Origin: Edolisoma coerulescens | Taxonomy: Eukaryota; Chordata; Aves; Passeriformes; Campephagidae | Assembly (NCBI GenBank): GCA_013397115.1 | Contig: VWZW01000853.1 | Coordinates: 344,429-408,428 of the forward strand | Reading direction: 5' to 3' | DNA length: 64,000 bases | Part shown: one piece after another, positions 38,943-52,696 of the stretch | Layout: every line of letters starts with the position of its first letter | Position numbering within the stretch: the first letter of the stretch is position 1 | Translations under genes and position numbers: made by a program | Notes under the pieces: model-generated | What the model saw: the letters and a program-made list of their open reading frames with translations, nothing else | Told to the model about the DNA's origin: nothing | Database searches by the model: none

Positions 38943-39000
38943 ATGGGCAGCTGGACTAGATGACCTTCTGCACTCCCGTCCAGCCAACACTATATCCTGG
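38943..39000 (+). mobile_element. CR1 3' tail fragment, diverged
   Basis: 'ggcagctggactagatgacc' followed by 'cactcccgtccagccaacac' and 'tatatcctgg' fits a CR1 tail of the 'ctggactagatgacctt' type. Very short and diverged. Confidence 0.65.
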
Positions 39001-40810
39001 ATCCTAAAAGGAGCTGGAAATAAGCTTGTTGGTTTATATATAGATATAGATATGTTCAACACATGCACCAACAACCTGTCACCCCACTGAGCAGGGAGCA
39101 TGGGGGAAGGGAGCGCTGATCTCAGTATCAGAACCTGGGATCCATCAGATCCCCAGATGCAGACACATGGGTAAGCAGGGTAGCATACTGTTCCAGATAA
39201 TGACAACAATCTTTTCAATGTATTAAAAACTCAGCCAGAAAGGTGATAAAGGAGATTTTGGGGCAAAAGAAAAGATCAAAATAATAATAGTTTCAAAGCA
39301 CTGTACTTATTTTAGACATTCTAACAGCATGTTTCCATAGGAACTGGAATGCAAAGGAGCACACTGCAGCAGCGTTCACAAATGTTGTGTGGTTTAGTGG
39401 CTTGTAAAGGATCGGTGAAGGGCACCATGACCACTCTGAGAGTGCCAGGCACCTGCTGCCTTTGCTACACAACAGGATCTTAGCTATGATGTTTTGCAAA
39501 TCCTAGGAAAATAACCTGTTTTCCCATATATTTTTCTGTCATCCTGCAGGCATGGCTGCTTTCACATCTGTGTGTAGCCTCATTTCTAAGCACTCCCCAC
39601 CCAGACCCACTTCATGTGGGGCATGAAGACAGCAGCGTTTAACCCAGGTTGGTTGGTTGCTGTGGAGGTGGTGTGTCCTAAGGAGTAGCACACGGGCCTG
39701 GTTTTTGTATCCAGCTTTAGAACCCATCTGTTGAGTGACCTTGTGCAAGTCAGGTCAGGTCAGATCTGCTCCATCTGTCAGCTGCCTGAAATGCATCTCA
39801 CCCAGCTCAGCAGGTGAGCACTTCTCTGGCCGACAGGACAGCATCTATCCTGCCTGAGACACCCGCACCATGGACAGGTCTCTTGTTCCCAAAGCACCCA
39901 CCTAGTCACATCCATACTCTTAGCCCTTTTCCCACATGTCAGCGTGCCACGTGGCAATTGATTATTTTCTCCATTCAAAATTGTCTGCTACAAAGGCTGG
40001 CTGTGTTGCAGCTCACCAGAACAGCATTTAGCTGCATGAAGTGGTGTTGCATGTCTTGGAGCAAGGCATGGGCACGGGGGTGCTTTTGGTAACCTTGCTA
40101 GTGGGACAGCACTGGAGGATATTTATGATGTGGGGAGCCAGACCTGGTGTAGTGTCACTCTTAACTCCTCCTGTGTCAGCCCCCTCCATAAGCTGTCCTC
40201 AAAACTGAAATGGGTTCTTTCTCAGAGGGAAATAATTGTTTGTCTCCAAAAGACAGCATGGGAAGCAAAGAAACCCAGCCTATCAGATCCAGGCAACAAG
40301 GAGCTGGGACTAAACTGGAGAATTAAGCCATTTAACTGCATTACTCAAAGAGAACAAGGCTGCTCCGGAGTGTGATAGCTGTGCACCTCAGCCTGTGGTG
40401 GTGAGCCTAAATGACCAGTTTAACTTTTGATGGTAAAAATGAGACAAAATTACTCCCAGGTCCTTTGCTGTCATTCCTCAGTGCATGCAAGGGTGCAGTG
40501 GCAGCAATCCCATTTGTAAAGGACTTTCTTACCAACTCATGACAAGGGCTGTGCAGGCATTGGTTACCTGTACTTCTGGACTGAGAAATAAACAGAACTT
40601 TGTTATTTGTAGATTTGAAAACCCCCTAATATTATTATTTAGTGAGACCTGCCTGACTCATACAAGTTAAGGTGGATAATTTTTAACAATCAGGGTAAAA
40701 CACATCCTTCCTTGGACTTACCAGGTCTAACTTCACATGCTAGTAAGAAACTAAGCCAAAATGCTGGCCAAAGGCCTCTGTCCAGAAGTATCATCCAGGC
40801 CATAGCCAGT
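39001..40810. other. Unique DNA, nothing recognised
   Basis: A short TATAGA-type run lies near 39037-39053. Open frames on both strands lack known motifs. Confidence 0.5.
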
Positions 40811-40910
40811 AGAATCACACAGAATCACAGAAGTTGGAAGGGACTCACAAGGATCATTGAGTCCAACTCCTAGCCCTTCACAGGACATCTCAGCCCAAAT
40901 GCTCCATCAC
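40811..40910 (-). mobile_element. CR1 3' tail fragment
   Basis: The plus strand begins 'agaatcacacagaatcacag', the reverse complement of the CR1 octamer repeat. It continues 'aagttggaagggactcac', 'ggatcattgagtccaactcc' and 'cacaggacatctc'. It matches the tail subfamily of the 13176-13630 copy. Confidence 0.9.
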
Positions 40911-43900
40911 TTGTAACCCCCTACAAATATATTTATGCTGTTGTAGAAGCGCAAAAAAACTATTCTTTTTTTTAAGTTGCATTTTGTAAATGAATTCAGT
41001 GGTTGCCTACAGCACAGAGGTATTTTATAAACATCATGACAAAAACATATCAATTTAGATATTTAGATACTCCACATACTGCAACATTTCTTTCTCAGCA
41101 AAACAACTTCCACTGTACATATTGCCATAAAAATTCGTATTTAATTACAGATTTAACAAAGAAATATAGATGTAGGATGTCTGAACCCAGCTCTCATTTC
41201 AAACGTTACAATGACAGTTTCAGTCAGCGTAAGGATAGAAGTAAGTATCTGGGAAGCCCTGACAGCCTCACACTGAAATTCTGTGTTTAAAACCTGATTA
41301 TTTAAAAGAAGAAAACTCTGATTATTCAATCTCTTTTCACATGTCTCCAACAAAGCAACTTTGGGAAGGTGCATTAAAACTGTATTCCGCCGTGTCTACA
41401 CCTTGTATTTTAAGGGTCAGAAGCAGTATGTTACAAATATACATATTATCTATGCCTTTGTGCCTCTGAAGTCATACACTGAGGTGGCAGAAGACATGCT
41501 TTAATGTCAATTTTCAAATCTGAGTGAAATTTAATGACTTAAACCAGTGCTGTAACAAAGACACTAAAGCAGGATGTAAATTTTGCACACCTGCATGTAT
41601 TTGCACAACTCTAGATGCAAACATTGACTTTCACAAGCCACAGTGAGAGGTACTAAACACAGAGACCAGTCTACTTCACAGCCCAAACTAAACAAAACAA
41701 CACATATAGCAGCATTTAGTATATAGACAGTGTAGAGATATTAGGATTTCTGATACTGTTTTTACCTTGGATAACTCAGTCTCTAATAAAGAAGAATACA
41801 GTGTTCTGCACTGGACAAGCCGGCTGCTTTGAACTCACCCAAGCATTCAGCTTTCTGTTCTGGGTTCCCTTGTGGGCAAGTCAGATCCAGGTCTTCTCTC
41901 TCGTATCCAAACTTGGTCTGTTTTTACCCGAGACCACATCTCACTCCGAGAAACCATCGCTTTCTAAAAGAGCACCGATGCGCCCACAGTGAGCCTGGCA
42001 AGGGCCAGGCTGCAGGACTTCTCTAGGGGCTAAGAACAAGTAGGAATCTGCCAGCCAGGCCACCCACTCCTGAAAGCATTTCTCCAGCTTAGCTTTCCCA
42101 CTGCAAATTCTTGATGCAGAGAAACAATTGAAAATAAAAAGCAATCCAGTCGTTTATTCTCCAGGCTGGAGAGAAAGAAGGAGGCTGCCACAGCAGTGCC
42201 TGTTTTGAATGCTTGGCAGGTACACAAGCACAAGGGGGATGATGCTATAGATAAGCATAGACAGAAATAGCTAGAAGGATGAGCTGGCTCGGGGTAGCAG
42301 TGGTGAAAGGCAGCAATCTCCCTTCTCCTGTGATTGCACCAAAACTAGCAGCTGACCTGCAGACTCACCGAGAGTGTTGGCAGGAGAGGGTCCTCCCAAG
42401 CTCTGAGCATCACACTGGAAATATCCTCCTCGCACAGACCCCCTTCCCCATCTTGGATATATGCTTTGAAGGCTGCATCTTCTCAGCCTGCTTCTGACTC
42501 AGAGCACAAAACCTGCTCACTGCCTGTTGGGGGTTTTGGTGCTGTTCCCAGAATCCTGCCAGGAAGCTGCAGCTCACAGATCCCCCTGCGCCAGCAGGAA
42601 AATCCAGTAACTGTGGCTCAGAAAATAGTGCCAAAGCACCGAACTGAAGCATCTGGGCAGCCACCTCATCTCTCCCCCATGAGCAGCCTCACACAGCTCT
42701 CCGCACTGCTCGGACCAGCCCACAAAGAGACAAGCACAGAGATGTCACCTGGCACTTATGCAATTCAGCTTCAAAAACACAAAACAGTTAAAAGCGAGAG
42801 TTTCACCCTTTCTTTCCCACTCATTTTCTGTATGGCAACAAACTCTAATTTTCTTCTGAAATTGGAAAACAGTCTGGCCTGAACGTACCTGCACTGGGGG
42901 AGAAGAAGGATTAAAAATCCTGCTTTTTAAAGCTGCTTGAGCAGGAAAAGATTAGTCAGTGCCTCCTTTACTCTGTGCAGTATCAATATCCAGGAACCCA
43001 GATCTTTGACTGTCAGTATGATGGGACAGCCTGAGAAATTTCACAGCTTTAAAAGGGTTGTGATGGGCAAGGACACTGAGCTCGGCTAGAGGTGGCAGTC
43101 TGGGAAGTGAGACAATCCTATTCAATCTGCGAAAAAAGAAAAGGAGGGAAGTAAAGAAAGGGGAGAGTCACAAGCATCACTGCTGTGGTTTCCCTGATGG
43201 GGAGCAAGTGTGGTGAGGGCATGACCAGGTGTGCATCAGAGCAGAGACAAACTACAGAAGACTAGGACTGGGTCACAGACAAGTGAAATTATGCGGTACA
43301 ACAGAATTCATGAGTGGGGCAGGCAGCCAGGAATGTGGGAACACAACAGAAGGAGGGAACAGGCATGGGAAGAAAGTGATGTCATGAGAAATGGAAGAAG
43401 AATGGTCTGAGACACACATGAAAAACTCAGTGCTTAGAGAAAAAAAAGACGAAAAATAAATCACAAACTAACACCGACCTTATTTAAAATCATTTTATTA
43501 ATCTGTTGAGCCTGAAGATATCACGTTCTGACACATGTTCCAATTCCCTTGTTTTCTCCCTTGTAACCACTGCAGAGCTGCTCCAGGGGGTACATTACTT
43601 CATCCACTGAACCATGCTCCTGTGTCCAGCATGAGGTGAGGGACATTCCTGAGAGCAAGGGGACAGAGGACCACTAGCACAGTGCTGGTGGCGGAGCAGA
43701 CAGGAGCCACGCCACCACAGAACTCTTCACCTCCCATGCCACCCCTACACCGACCTAGGGGAGGGGCTCGTGCAGATGTGGGATCAAACACCGCTATTCT
43801 GGGAGAGCTGCTGTCATGCTCACCAGCTGCCAGCACTGCCTGCTCAGGTTGCTTGAGGAAACCTCATAGGCTATAGCTATCCCATTAAATTAGCCATTCC

Positions 43901-45731
43901 CAAGTAGCTTCCCAGGGACAAGGTCACCTTCCAAGATAGGCCTGAAATGAGTGACTGCATGCACACTGCCTGATGGGGACATGTCCTGACCCTCTAACTC
44001 CTGAAAATAGGCCTGGGAACCCACTAGGAGAAAGCTACCTGGCAGGGGTCAGATTCAGGCCAGGAACTGCTCCAACAGCTAGGCTCTCCTTGGGGCCTGG
44101 CAGTACTCTTTGCTAATAGAGACAAACCTGTAGCTTGACATAATACTACAGTCGGTCAGAGAAAACTTATTATTTTTTCATTCTCCTTCATTTGTCTTGA
44201 CTCCTCCAGAAAATCAGAAAAAAATAGTATGTTTGTCATTGCAGGAAAACTCAAGAACCTAAAATAAATGGCTTTTGAGATAGAGCAGATAAAGAAAAAC
44301 TTTAAATTCAGAAAGATAAAACCTAAAAGAGACAGCAGAGATACAAAGGGAAACTTAAACTTGATGAGAAAAAAGAAACAACAGGAAAGGATAGCTGTAA
44401 ACAATTTGTGCCCAGACAGAGTCTTCAGGCACATTTATTTGCTGTTTTCCATGAAGGAAACCATTATCATTATAAAAATTACTGCACGTTTTTCTGATTA
44501 TGTTGTTTTGTTAGATAAGAACCAATGTTGCATGACAGTGCTTCAGTAGTAGTACTAGAGCACTAGAGCACCCACTGTAGCTTAAATTAAAGCTTTTCAA
44601 ACTCATTAAACAACGTATACATGGACCATTAAAATAAAAAGTGTGTTTGAAAAATTCACGAGGTGTAAACTGTTCCTTTTTTAAACATTCCTATCAGCTA
44701 GGGTTACCTCCTTTCAATTTAACAGAGAATTAAGTTTGAAAAGCTAGTAACTGTGACCTAAAGAAACTAAGCGGGAAATTTTTTGGCAGTTGATTGGGAT
44801 AAGTACTTTGCATCAAGCAGCTGATGATTTCAGACCTGCCTCGTGTTTTTTGCCTACTTTCACAATGAGGCGAACAGTTACCACGTTTTCTTTGTCAAAG
44901 GGGAGAACACAGTTGTAAGTATTTACAGTTTGAGGTTTACCACTTAAATGATGGGTAAGAAAACAAGAACAGTAACAGATGGGATTATTTTAACTGAACT
45001 TAAGTTATTTAGAGCTATTTCTGGTTAAAGAAAAACCATACACACCAAAAAGCAAACACAATATGCCTTCCTGCTACATAATATTCATCTGAGATTTAGT
45101 ATCTACGTTTGTTGAAATAAAAGTGAACTGGACTCCAGTTTTTAAAGTATATGATTAATACAACTTAGTGTCCCATTTTTAACTTGCAAAGCTGTTGAAG
45201 GAGCTGTTTTATTTGTCAAGAGTCCTTAAATATTTCTTTATCCTTTCACTGGGATTTGGTTGCTGACTACTTTCACAGCTAAATACCTGTGTTGTATGTT
45301 TGATCTTCCTCACCAGCACCCCAAGCGAAAAAACTGTCTTACCTTAACTGTCCACCAGGAATAAACACTTTTGAAAACTAACTGGTAATCTCCTTATAGG
45401 CAACAATATACATACAGCTTAATTCCCAGTATAGTTTTAGGAGGACACTCTTCCACCTGAATTATCATTATATAAGGTCTTGCACAAAGACCACAGAGTC
45501 AGTTTGCCTCTAGGAAATAAGCCAGTGATAGATACTAGTACTCCTGCTCAGTCAAGCCAGCAACAGCCAAAAAAACCTCATACAAGCCCTGTCGTAACCA
45601 AAAAGGGATATCCCCAAAAATCAGATACAAAAACACCATGAACCCAAGCAGCTCCAAAGAGCAGATGCAACAGCACTAGAAATAAAAAACTAAAATGTTT
45701 TCTTTCTCTACAAAGAACTTGTGTGTCATGA
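40911..45731. other. Unique DNA, no recognised gene
   Basis: Patches 42280-42760 and 43560-43870 are GC-richer and open in more than one frame (for example plus 42466-42882, 138 codons), with no recognised product. The rest is AT-rich unique sequence. Confidence 0.5.
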
Positions 45732-46316
45732 TGTGCTGGTTGTGGCTGGGATAGAGTTAATTTTCTTCACAGTAGCTGCTACTGGACTGTGTTTTGGATT
45801 TGTGCTGGAAAAAATAAAGTGTTGGTAATTCAGGGATGTTTTGGTTACTGCTGAGCTGGGCTTACACAGGGTCAAGGCCTTTTCTGCCTCTCACCCCACC
45901 CTGCCAGTGATGGGTTAGGGGTGCACATGGAGTTGAAAGGGGACACAGCAGGGACAACTGACCCCAGCTGACCAGAGGGATATCCCAGACCATGTGGTGT
46001 CATGCTCAGCATATAAAGCTGGGGGAAGAAGGACGAAGAAGGGGGAGATGTTTGGAGCGATGGGGTTTATCTCCCAAAGTCATCATCAAGCATGATGGGT
46101 CCCTGCTCTCCTGGAGACGGCGGAACACCTGCCTGCCCATGGGAAGTGGTGACTTAATTCCTTATTTTTCTTTGCTTGCAGGATCAGCTCTTGCTTTCCC
46201 TATCAAACTGTCTTTATCTTAACCCATGAGTTTTCTCAATTTTACTCTTCACATTCTCTCCCCCCTCATGCTGGTGGGGAATGCACGAGGGGCTGACTTG
46301 GGGCTAAACCATGATA
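45732..46316 (+). mobile_element. Solo LTR of an avian endogenous retrovirus
   Basis: The element begins TGTGCTGG and ends AACCATGATA, near-perfect inverted ends (consensus end CATGACA with one change at the terminal CA). Inside are family phrases: 'ggctgggatagagttaattt', 'ggggacacagcagggaca', a TATA box ATATAAAG at 46011-46018 with GCTGGGGGAAG after it, 'acacctgcctgcccatggga', and 'ctgtctttatcttaaccca'. The usual ATTAAA poly(A) signal is changed to ATCAAA at about 46200. No internal retroviral sequence lies on either side, so this is a solo LTR left by recombination between two LTRs. I cannot see a matching target-site duplication (CATGA left, AAAAA right). Class (ERVL or ERVK type) is not settled from sequence alone. 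Confidence 0.88.
46011..46018 (+). promoter_or_regulatory. LTR TATA box
   Basis: ATATAAAG inside the solo LTR, at the position where this LTR family has its core promoter. It could still start transcription rightwards into the flank. Confidence 0.5.
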
Positions 46317-49300
46317 AAAAAATACGGAATTCTACAGCTTAAAGGAGGTTTTTTGGCTTTGTTGTTTGGGTTTTTTTTAAATCATAGCTTCTGGAAAAAC
46401 ATCATCGCTGATTTCGTTTAGAAATAAGCATATTTTAGCTCAACAGACTTGTATATTTATCCTTTGTCTAAATTGAAACTATTCACATTCAGTTAGTGTG
46501 TAGCGCAGCCCGTACAAGCAGCAAGTTAAGACCACCATCAGAATCAGTTTTCCTCTGGCATCAATATATGTAATTCCCATTACAGAATAGAAACTATATA
46601 AAAGAGAAGTTCTAATTGTCCATACTGCACTTCAGCATGCAACTGTAGAACAGTTTTTTGGGGGGTGGATTTTTTTAAATTTGCATTTGGTGTTTGTATG
46701 ATCTACCATGTTGAAACCATAGAGATGAAAATCCTCCTTGAACTGGAAAATTGTCAAAGCTGTCTTCAGCCATTGTGAGGTCCAGAAGTGCTCCCTGATT
46801 GCTCCATACACATTCATCTCTGGCTTTTCTGAGGAACCTGCCAACTAGGATTAGCTTTGTGCTTGCCTTTTACTGTATTAAAATGCTCATCACCAGGGTG
46901 TTTCATACTTTAATCATTTTTCTATAATGGAATTTGAAGGCATTTTACAGCAGTTGCCCTCTCAGATCAGAGCTGAAGCCCAGCTGGCCTCTCATCCTAT
47001 GTCCAATAGCAGTATGAACCAATACTTCATAGGATGAAGTAAGAGAAATGCAGAGAGTATACAAGCAACAAACACTCATCTATGACTCCATAGCCTCAGA
47101 TCTAGCCATTACTAAACAAATGAGCTCTTACATGTAATGGTTTACTTTATGTCCAAGTACATCCTAAATTATTACAGTTTCTATGCATGACCTGTCCTCT
47201 TTTTAACTTCCTGGCCAGTTTCAAGCAACTGTGAAGGAAGTGTTGAATTGCCACAAGTTCTGTGAAAGTTGGTGATCAGGGAGTAGAGATGGGGAAAGCC
47301 TGGAAAGTAGCTTTAACTTCATATGACAACAGAAAGTCTTCATGGGAGTTTTTCTTTAATGATGAGAAAGCTGCAACTGGAATAAGTATTTTATGGTACA
47401 CCAAGGAATTAATCTCTTCATCACTGTTTCTCTCCCATGGTGACTGTCTATTGCCTAATGAGGTGCTACTGTGAGTGACATTTCCACAGCAATTCCAGCA
47501 TCACTAAGGACTCTCCCCTGTGTGGCTTCTCTGTACAAAAGGGCTTGGTACAACTCAGTCAAAAAGTGAACTAATCATGACAGACAAATCCCATAGAAAC
47601 CAAGCTTTAGTAGTTCTGCTAGTTTTGTAACCACTAGCATAATTCTGTGGTCTTGAAACCAATAAAACTGTAACTTTGAAAAATTCTACTAATTTTTGGT
47701 GTACAGTGTTTCATGGACATGTTAATTGATAAATGCAACAGTTCTTCATGTGAAAGGGATTTACTCTTTTTCCTGAATCAACATTTGATTTTAAAGACTG
47801 TCCCATTGCTTTCATGGTAGAATGTAGGGTGATTGGAGCTCCCAGTGCTCATAAGAAAATTCTCTAAAATTGATTGAACACAGTCGATAGTTCAGAAACA
47901 GCTTCTTCCTACCCTTATTTTTGCTGATACTCTTATTTAGACATGATAATGTGCTGTATACAAGAAACTCTATAAATACTCGTAACACTGCTTAAGAATC
48001 CATATTTACATGCTTGTTTGTTCTAGCTCCAGTTTTAAGGAAAAATAATTCAAACATGGGGCAAGTAGGGAAACAGAAGCAAGGGGATGTCCATCAACCT
48101 GGCAGAAGATCATAAACCACACTGGTCACAGATCTCTGGTAAGAACCAAAACTACAAAACACTGAATAAGAGATTCTAATTACTAATGTCTTTTTCTCTA
48201 GCTACCTTCCTCTGCCAATTCCATGGATGCTAAAAACCAAAGTGTCCTTCAACAAAAACAAACTTCAATTCTATTGCTCTTGAAGATTAAATTATTCCCA
48301 GTGCCACAGACAGACTTTCTCCTGAGTAATTGGTTTTACCGTTCTAATACTGGTATCTGATGTAAACACACGGTTACTTTTCAAGCTACTTTTACTGAGG
48401 GGACTATCCTAGTACCTGGATTCAGCCTCCAGTCATGCTTGATATCAATTAAATATTTCCAGATGCCTGAACAGAGTCTAAAAGAGTACCCGTGCAATTA
48501 ATGAGTGCCATGGATTCTCATCAGTGCATGTGAAAATGGGTCAGCAACATTTTAGAGTGCGCACATGTAAAAGATGATGTCTCAGGATGCCTTCCAGCTC
48601 CCCTCTTCTAAGTCTACAATATACACCATGGAGATAAAGCCTGTGTTGAGCATATCTTTTTCTAATACACTGCAGACCATTCCCCCACCTTCTTTGAAAG
48701 CTTTTGTTGGGTTCCTGAAGTTTACTTCCTCATCATCCCTCCAAGCCTAATTTCTGTCCACCCCCCCCCCTTAGACTTCTTTCAATCTTCTCACCTAATT
48801 ATTCTCCTTAGGCTGTTTTCTCTAACCTCAGTTTCCTGCCTTCTCTTCTGTATTTCCACTTAACTTTAAACCATGCTTGCAGTCATACTGTACTGATTGT
48901 TTCCCTAAATTACGTATGAAAACAAGTGGAAAGTACCATCCTAGGACACAGCTGAAGCTGTTAAAGATTCTCTTGAATTCATTTAGCTATGAAAGACCTT
49001 CACCTTTGCTAAGACATTTCGTTTTATTCACTACATCTTCTGTGGCTTAAAATCATGCTCAAAGACACTCTGAACACTGACAGTTAACGAGTGCAAGTGG
49101 TTTAGTTCTGTGTTTTTCAGCCTTAGTGTGCCAGGTATTTTTTATGTTGTTCCTACACAATTCTCAGCAGCGAGGGCCAGAGCCTGTGTAATGATGTGTG
49201 TCACTGAGAGCACCCTCCTTCAGTCTGCAGTGCCCAGCCATGCCAGCAGCCAGTCTGCTAAATGATCAGTTAGTAGCAAGAATAAAGAGTTTAAGCTGTG

Positions 49301-50648
49301 TAAATAAGAAGCACTCATGTAGTTGGGAAGGGAGGCATTAGTCATTGTGCTAACAAAATATCCTGACTACAAAAAGGACCATAGTACAGACAGATCAAGG
49401 ATCCGCTTATCACTGATATCAAATAAGAGGATTATATATTGCATTAACCAGAGATGTTCTCATATTCGCTGTTCTCCATATCCCAGGCAATTTTCTCTGG
49501 CCTCTCAGAAGAGAACACTCAAAGTGAACTCTTAGAGTATAAAAGTTAATAAGCAGCAGGGATGGCTGAGATTCACAAGATCAGTGGGAAGCCAAGTTCT
49601 CAGCAAAAAAATAAAGATTTCTCTGTTCTCTAAAGATATTTCATAGAGCACATATTCTTCTATTACACCAACAACATGAGGTGGCATAGACTCTTCCACC
49701 TTACTTTGATAAACTGCCTACACTTATCTGCTCTCACAAGAAAGATAGGCTGTTCCCTTATGGACTGTGAAGTTGGATAAAGGAAATGGTGCCTGCAAGA
49801 GGGCTTGTAGACTAATCAGCAAGGCCCAACTTTAGTACAAATAGAGACCAACCATGTTCTGTAGTGAAGACTGCTATTTAGAGTTTTGGGCAATTCAAGG
49901 CAAAGAGGAGCCTCGGCATTACTCTATGTCATGTGGGTATAGCCACTCTCCTGGAATAAAAGTGATGTGTCAACTCAGAAGGGTGACTAGTGCACTTCAC
50001 AGCAGGTTCTCAGTGATGGCTCCTCCTATCAATGCCCTCAAGTCACGTGTAAACAACCAGACATTCCACAAAGGGAAGCTCCAGCTCTGACAGATCTCCA
50101 CACCTGATAAATCAGATTCCAGGAGTATCAAATCCACTCTGTGCTATGGAACTTTCCTCAGGATATTGTCCTACCAATGGTTTGCAGGTGCCTTTTTTCA
50201 GAATTAGTGCCATTAATTCCTCCCTTGGATCAAGTGGTGATGACAGTTTTTGTAATTCCAGCTGGTAAGAAACCTCTGCTCCACAAACATGGCATAAGCC
50301 AGCTGGATTTTTACAGTAGCAGCACCCTTTACTTCAATGCAGCTTGCAGTACTATAAGCTAGAAATTAAAGGCAAAATCCAAACTCCTTTAATAACATTA
50401 AAAAAATTAAACAGGATTTGGTCTGTTATGAGATACAGCCTGGAGGTTTTTATAAAAAAACTGGGTCTTGAGGACACAGACTGTGTTGTTAATACAATAA
50501 ACCAATAAAGACCCAATGGGCTCAATCCACGGAAATTTTAATGGAACTTGTAAGCATGTGAAAACTGTATTCCTAGCCAAGTCACACTGTCTTTTTAAGG
50601 CAATAAGAAAAAGCAGATTAAAAAAAAAGTAAAAGAAAGGCAAAAGAA
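46317..50648. other. Unique AT-rich DNA
   Basis: No gene recognised. A ten-base C-run lies at 48761-48770. Short open frames have no known motif. Confidence 0.5.
48761..48770. repeat. C-run (10 C)
   Basis: Homopolymer of ten C in a pyrimidine-rich stretch. Simple sequence, length uncertain in sequencing. Confidence 0.85.
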
Positions 50649-50740
50649 ATCATAGAATGTCAAGGGGCTGAAATGGACCTTAAAGATCACCTAGGCCCAA
50701 CATCTGCCACCACAGGCAGGGACACCTCCTAGAGGCAGGA
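50649..50740 (-). mobile_element. CR1 3' tail fragment
   Basis: 'atcatagaatgtcaagg', 'ctgaaatggaccttaaagat', 'cacaggcagggacacctcc' are the reverse complement of the CR1 tail seen on the plus strand at 36811. About 90 bases remain. Confidence 0.85.
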
Positions 50741-51134
50741 CACAAAATACCTGCAAGACCCAAGAAGAATTTCTGTTCTCACTGATGAGGACAGGAGGAT
50801 CTGATGGAGACGTGACACCCATGACAACACCTTTCAGAGGATTTAGAAGAGAGGGATAGTTGTTGGACTCCCAACAACCTACTCTAAACATGAAAGCTGA
50901 GCAAGAGTCATCAGACCCTGGCAGAACCAGATCCATGGTCTGATTCATGCAAATGGCTAGTGAAGCCATAAGACTCTTGACAAGCCTCACTTCTCAGAAG
51001 AGTGTCATTGTGCATTATTATCTTGTGATTTAAAGCCCCTCTTCAGCCAGTGCATATTCAAACAGACAACTTCAAAGTGTCAAATAAAAGACCCCACCCC
51101 CAGTAAATTGGGTGTCCATAACTGGCCATTCACT
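50741..51134. other. Spacer between two CR1 tails
   Basis: About 390 bases between a minus and a plus CR1 tail whose 3' ends point outward. No internal CR1 sequence or other feature recognised. Confidence 0.5.
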
Positions 51135-51195
51135 TAAGAGCTGGACTTGATGGTTCTCGTGGGTCTCTTCCAACTCAGAAGATTCTCTGGGTGTG
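51135..51195 (+). mobile_element. CR1 3' tail fragment
   Basis: 'agagctggacttgatggttc', 'gtgggtctcttccaactcag' and 'gattctctgggtgtg' fit the sense CR1 tail ending in a decayed octamer. Very short. Confidence 0.85.
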
Positions 51196-52696
51196 AACAC
51201 TGTGTAACTCAGGTGTTACTCTGTGGTAGAGCTGCTGGAGCTGACTCACTGCAAAGCCAGATGAGACATTTAAGCCCCAAGTAGTTTTCTTGCTTATTCT
51301 TGACCAATATTCTGTTGTGATATACTTAACCATGAAAATCCAAAATGCTGAAGTGAATCCATGGGAGTTCACTTTATAAACTGTCCATCTTTGAGAAGAG
51401 ATTCTTCATTTCCAGGGAAGGCTTGCATCAAAGGGCAGAAAACTGAAATCTTTAACATTCTTGCTAGTGATTTTCTTCATAATTAGAAGAAAAAAACCGA
51501 AACCCCCCCACAAGATTAGAACTGACCCACCACTATTGACTAAGCACAAAATTCATTACACTACATTACAAAAAACCTATTTTTACCAGCATCCCCATTG
51601 AGCTTCACCAGTTCCCAGTGTGTGGAGATAAAATCAGTGAAAGGTAACAAACATAATAACGCTGATAGAGGCACTGACAAGTGGTTCATGAGTGAGGTAT
51701 CAAACTGGCCAAAGATCAGGTAAAGATGTGAAGGGCATTCAGGGCTGAGGATAAGAACTTTCTACTGTCTTGTCCATGGATGAGAGGCAGCAAAGGGGGT
51801 TGGCACAGAAGATGGTGCAGCAGGGAAGGTCAGCCAGGAGAGTGGCTGATGTACACAGCTGTGACGGGAAATGCACTTGCATCAGAAGTGGGGCATTGAA
51901 TATCTAAGGGGTGTTACAGGGAAAGTGACAGGATTTCAAATAAAATGATGTGTAGGTAACTCCCTTCTGTGAGAGTGGGCAGCAAGTAGTCAACTGTGCT
52001 CTCCACACAGAAAAATGTGCAGGGAAAAAAAGAAAGGAGAATATCTATTTTAGCTACATGCCTGAAATACGAATGAGCCATTCACAGAGAGAAAACAGAG
52101 ATGCAATAAGGTGCAGAATGGCGTGGCAGGACATCAGACAGATAGTCTTGGAAAGAGTTGACCTAGCAGTGGTAACTGCAACTGTGAAAGGTGGTAAAAC
52201 CAGGTCACTCCCATCCAGGAGCTAAAAAAAATCCCCCACTCAGGGATGGGGATGAGAGGATGAATTTATAAAGTAATGGCTGGGTAAAAACATCAGCATG
52301 TTTCCAAATAAAATGTTTTTCATATGAAGTGCAGTGTCAACAGCAGGAACCTAAATCCAAGAACATTTAATTTTTTTCCAGAAAAAAAAGCTGAAAAAGT
52401 TGAAGGAGAAAATGCATTGGGTGTGGCAAAGTTTGAACAGACGCATCAATAGTGGTAAAAAGTGCAGCAGAGTAATTTTTCTGAGAGCTGTTTCCTTCTT
52501 TGTTTCTTTATCAATAGGTAAGCATTCCCTCTTGTCTCTATCCAGACTTGCATGGCTGTGATACCACCTCGCTTAACTGCAGGTCAGTGGAGCAATAACA
52601 AAATTTTCTCCTAACTGAACCAAAACATTGTTTTCAGAGCATCTCAGTATGAATCTACACATGGTCAATTATAATTTGTGCTGTGTTCTCTTCTAG
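51196..52696. other. Unique DNA, nothing recognised
   Basis: No repeat family or gene recognised. If the candidate exon that follows is real, its promoter and 5' untranslated exon could lie here, but none is visible. Confidence 0.45.

Noticed and set aside
42466..42882. 138-codon plus-strand open frame.
   Set aside because: Low-complexity Ser/Pro/Gln-rich product, overlapped by a minus-strand frame. No family recognised.
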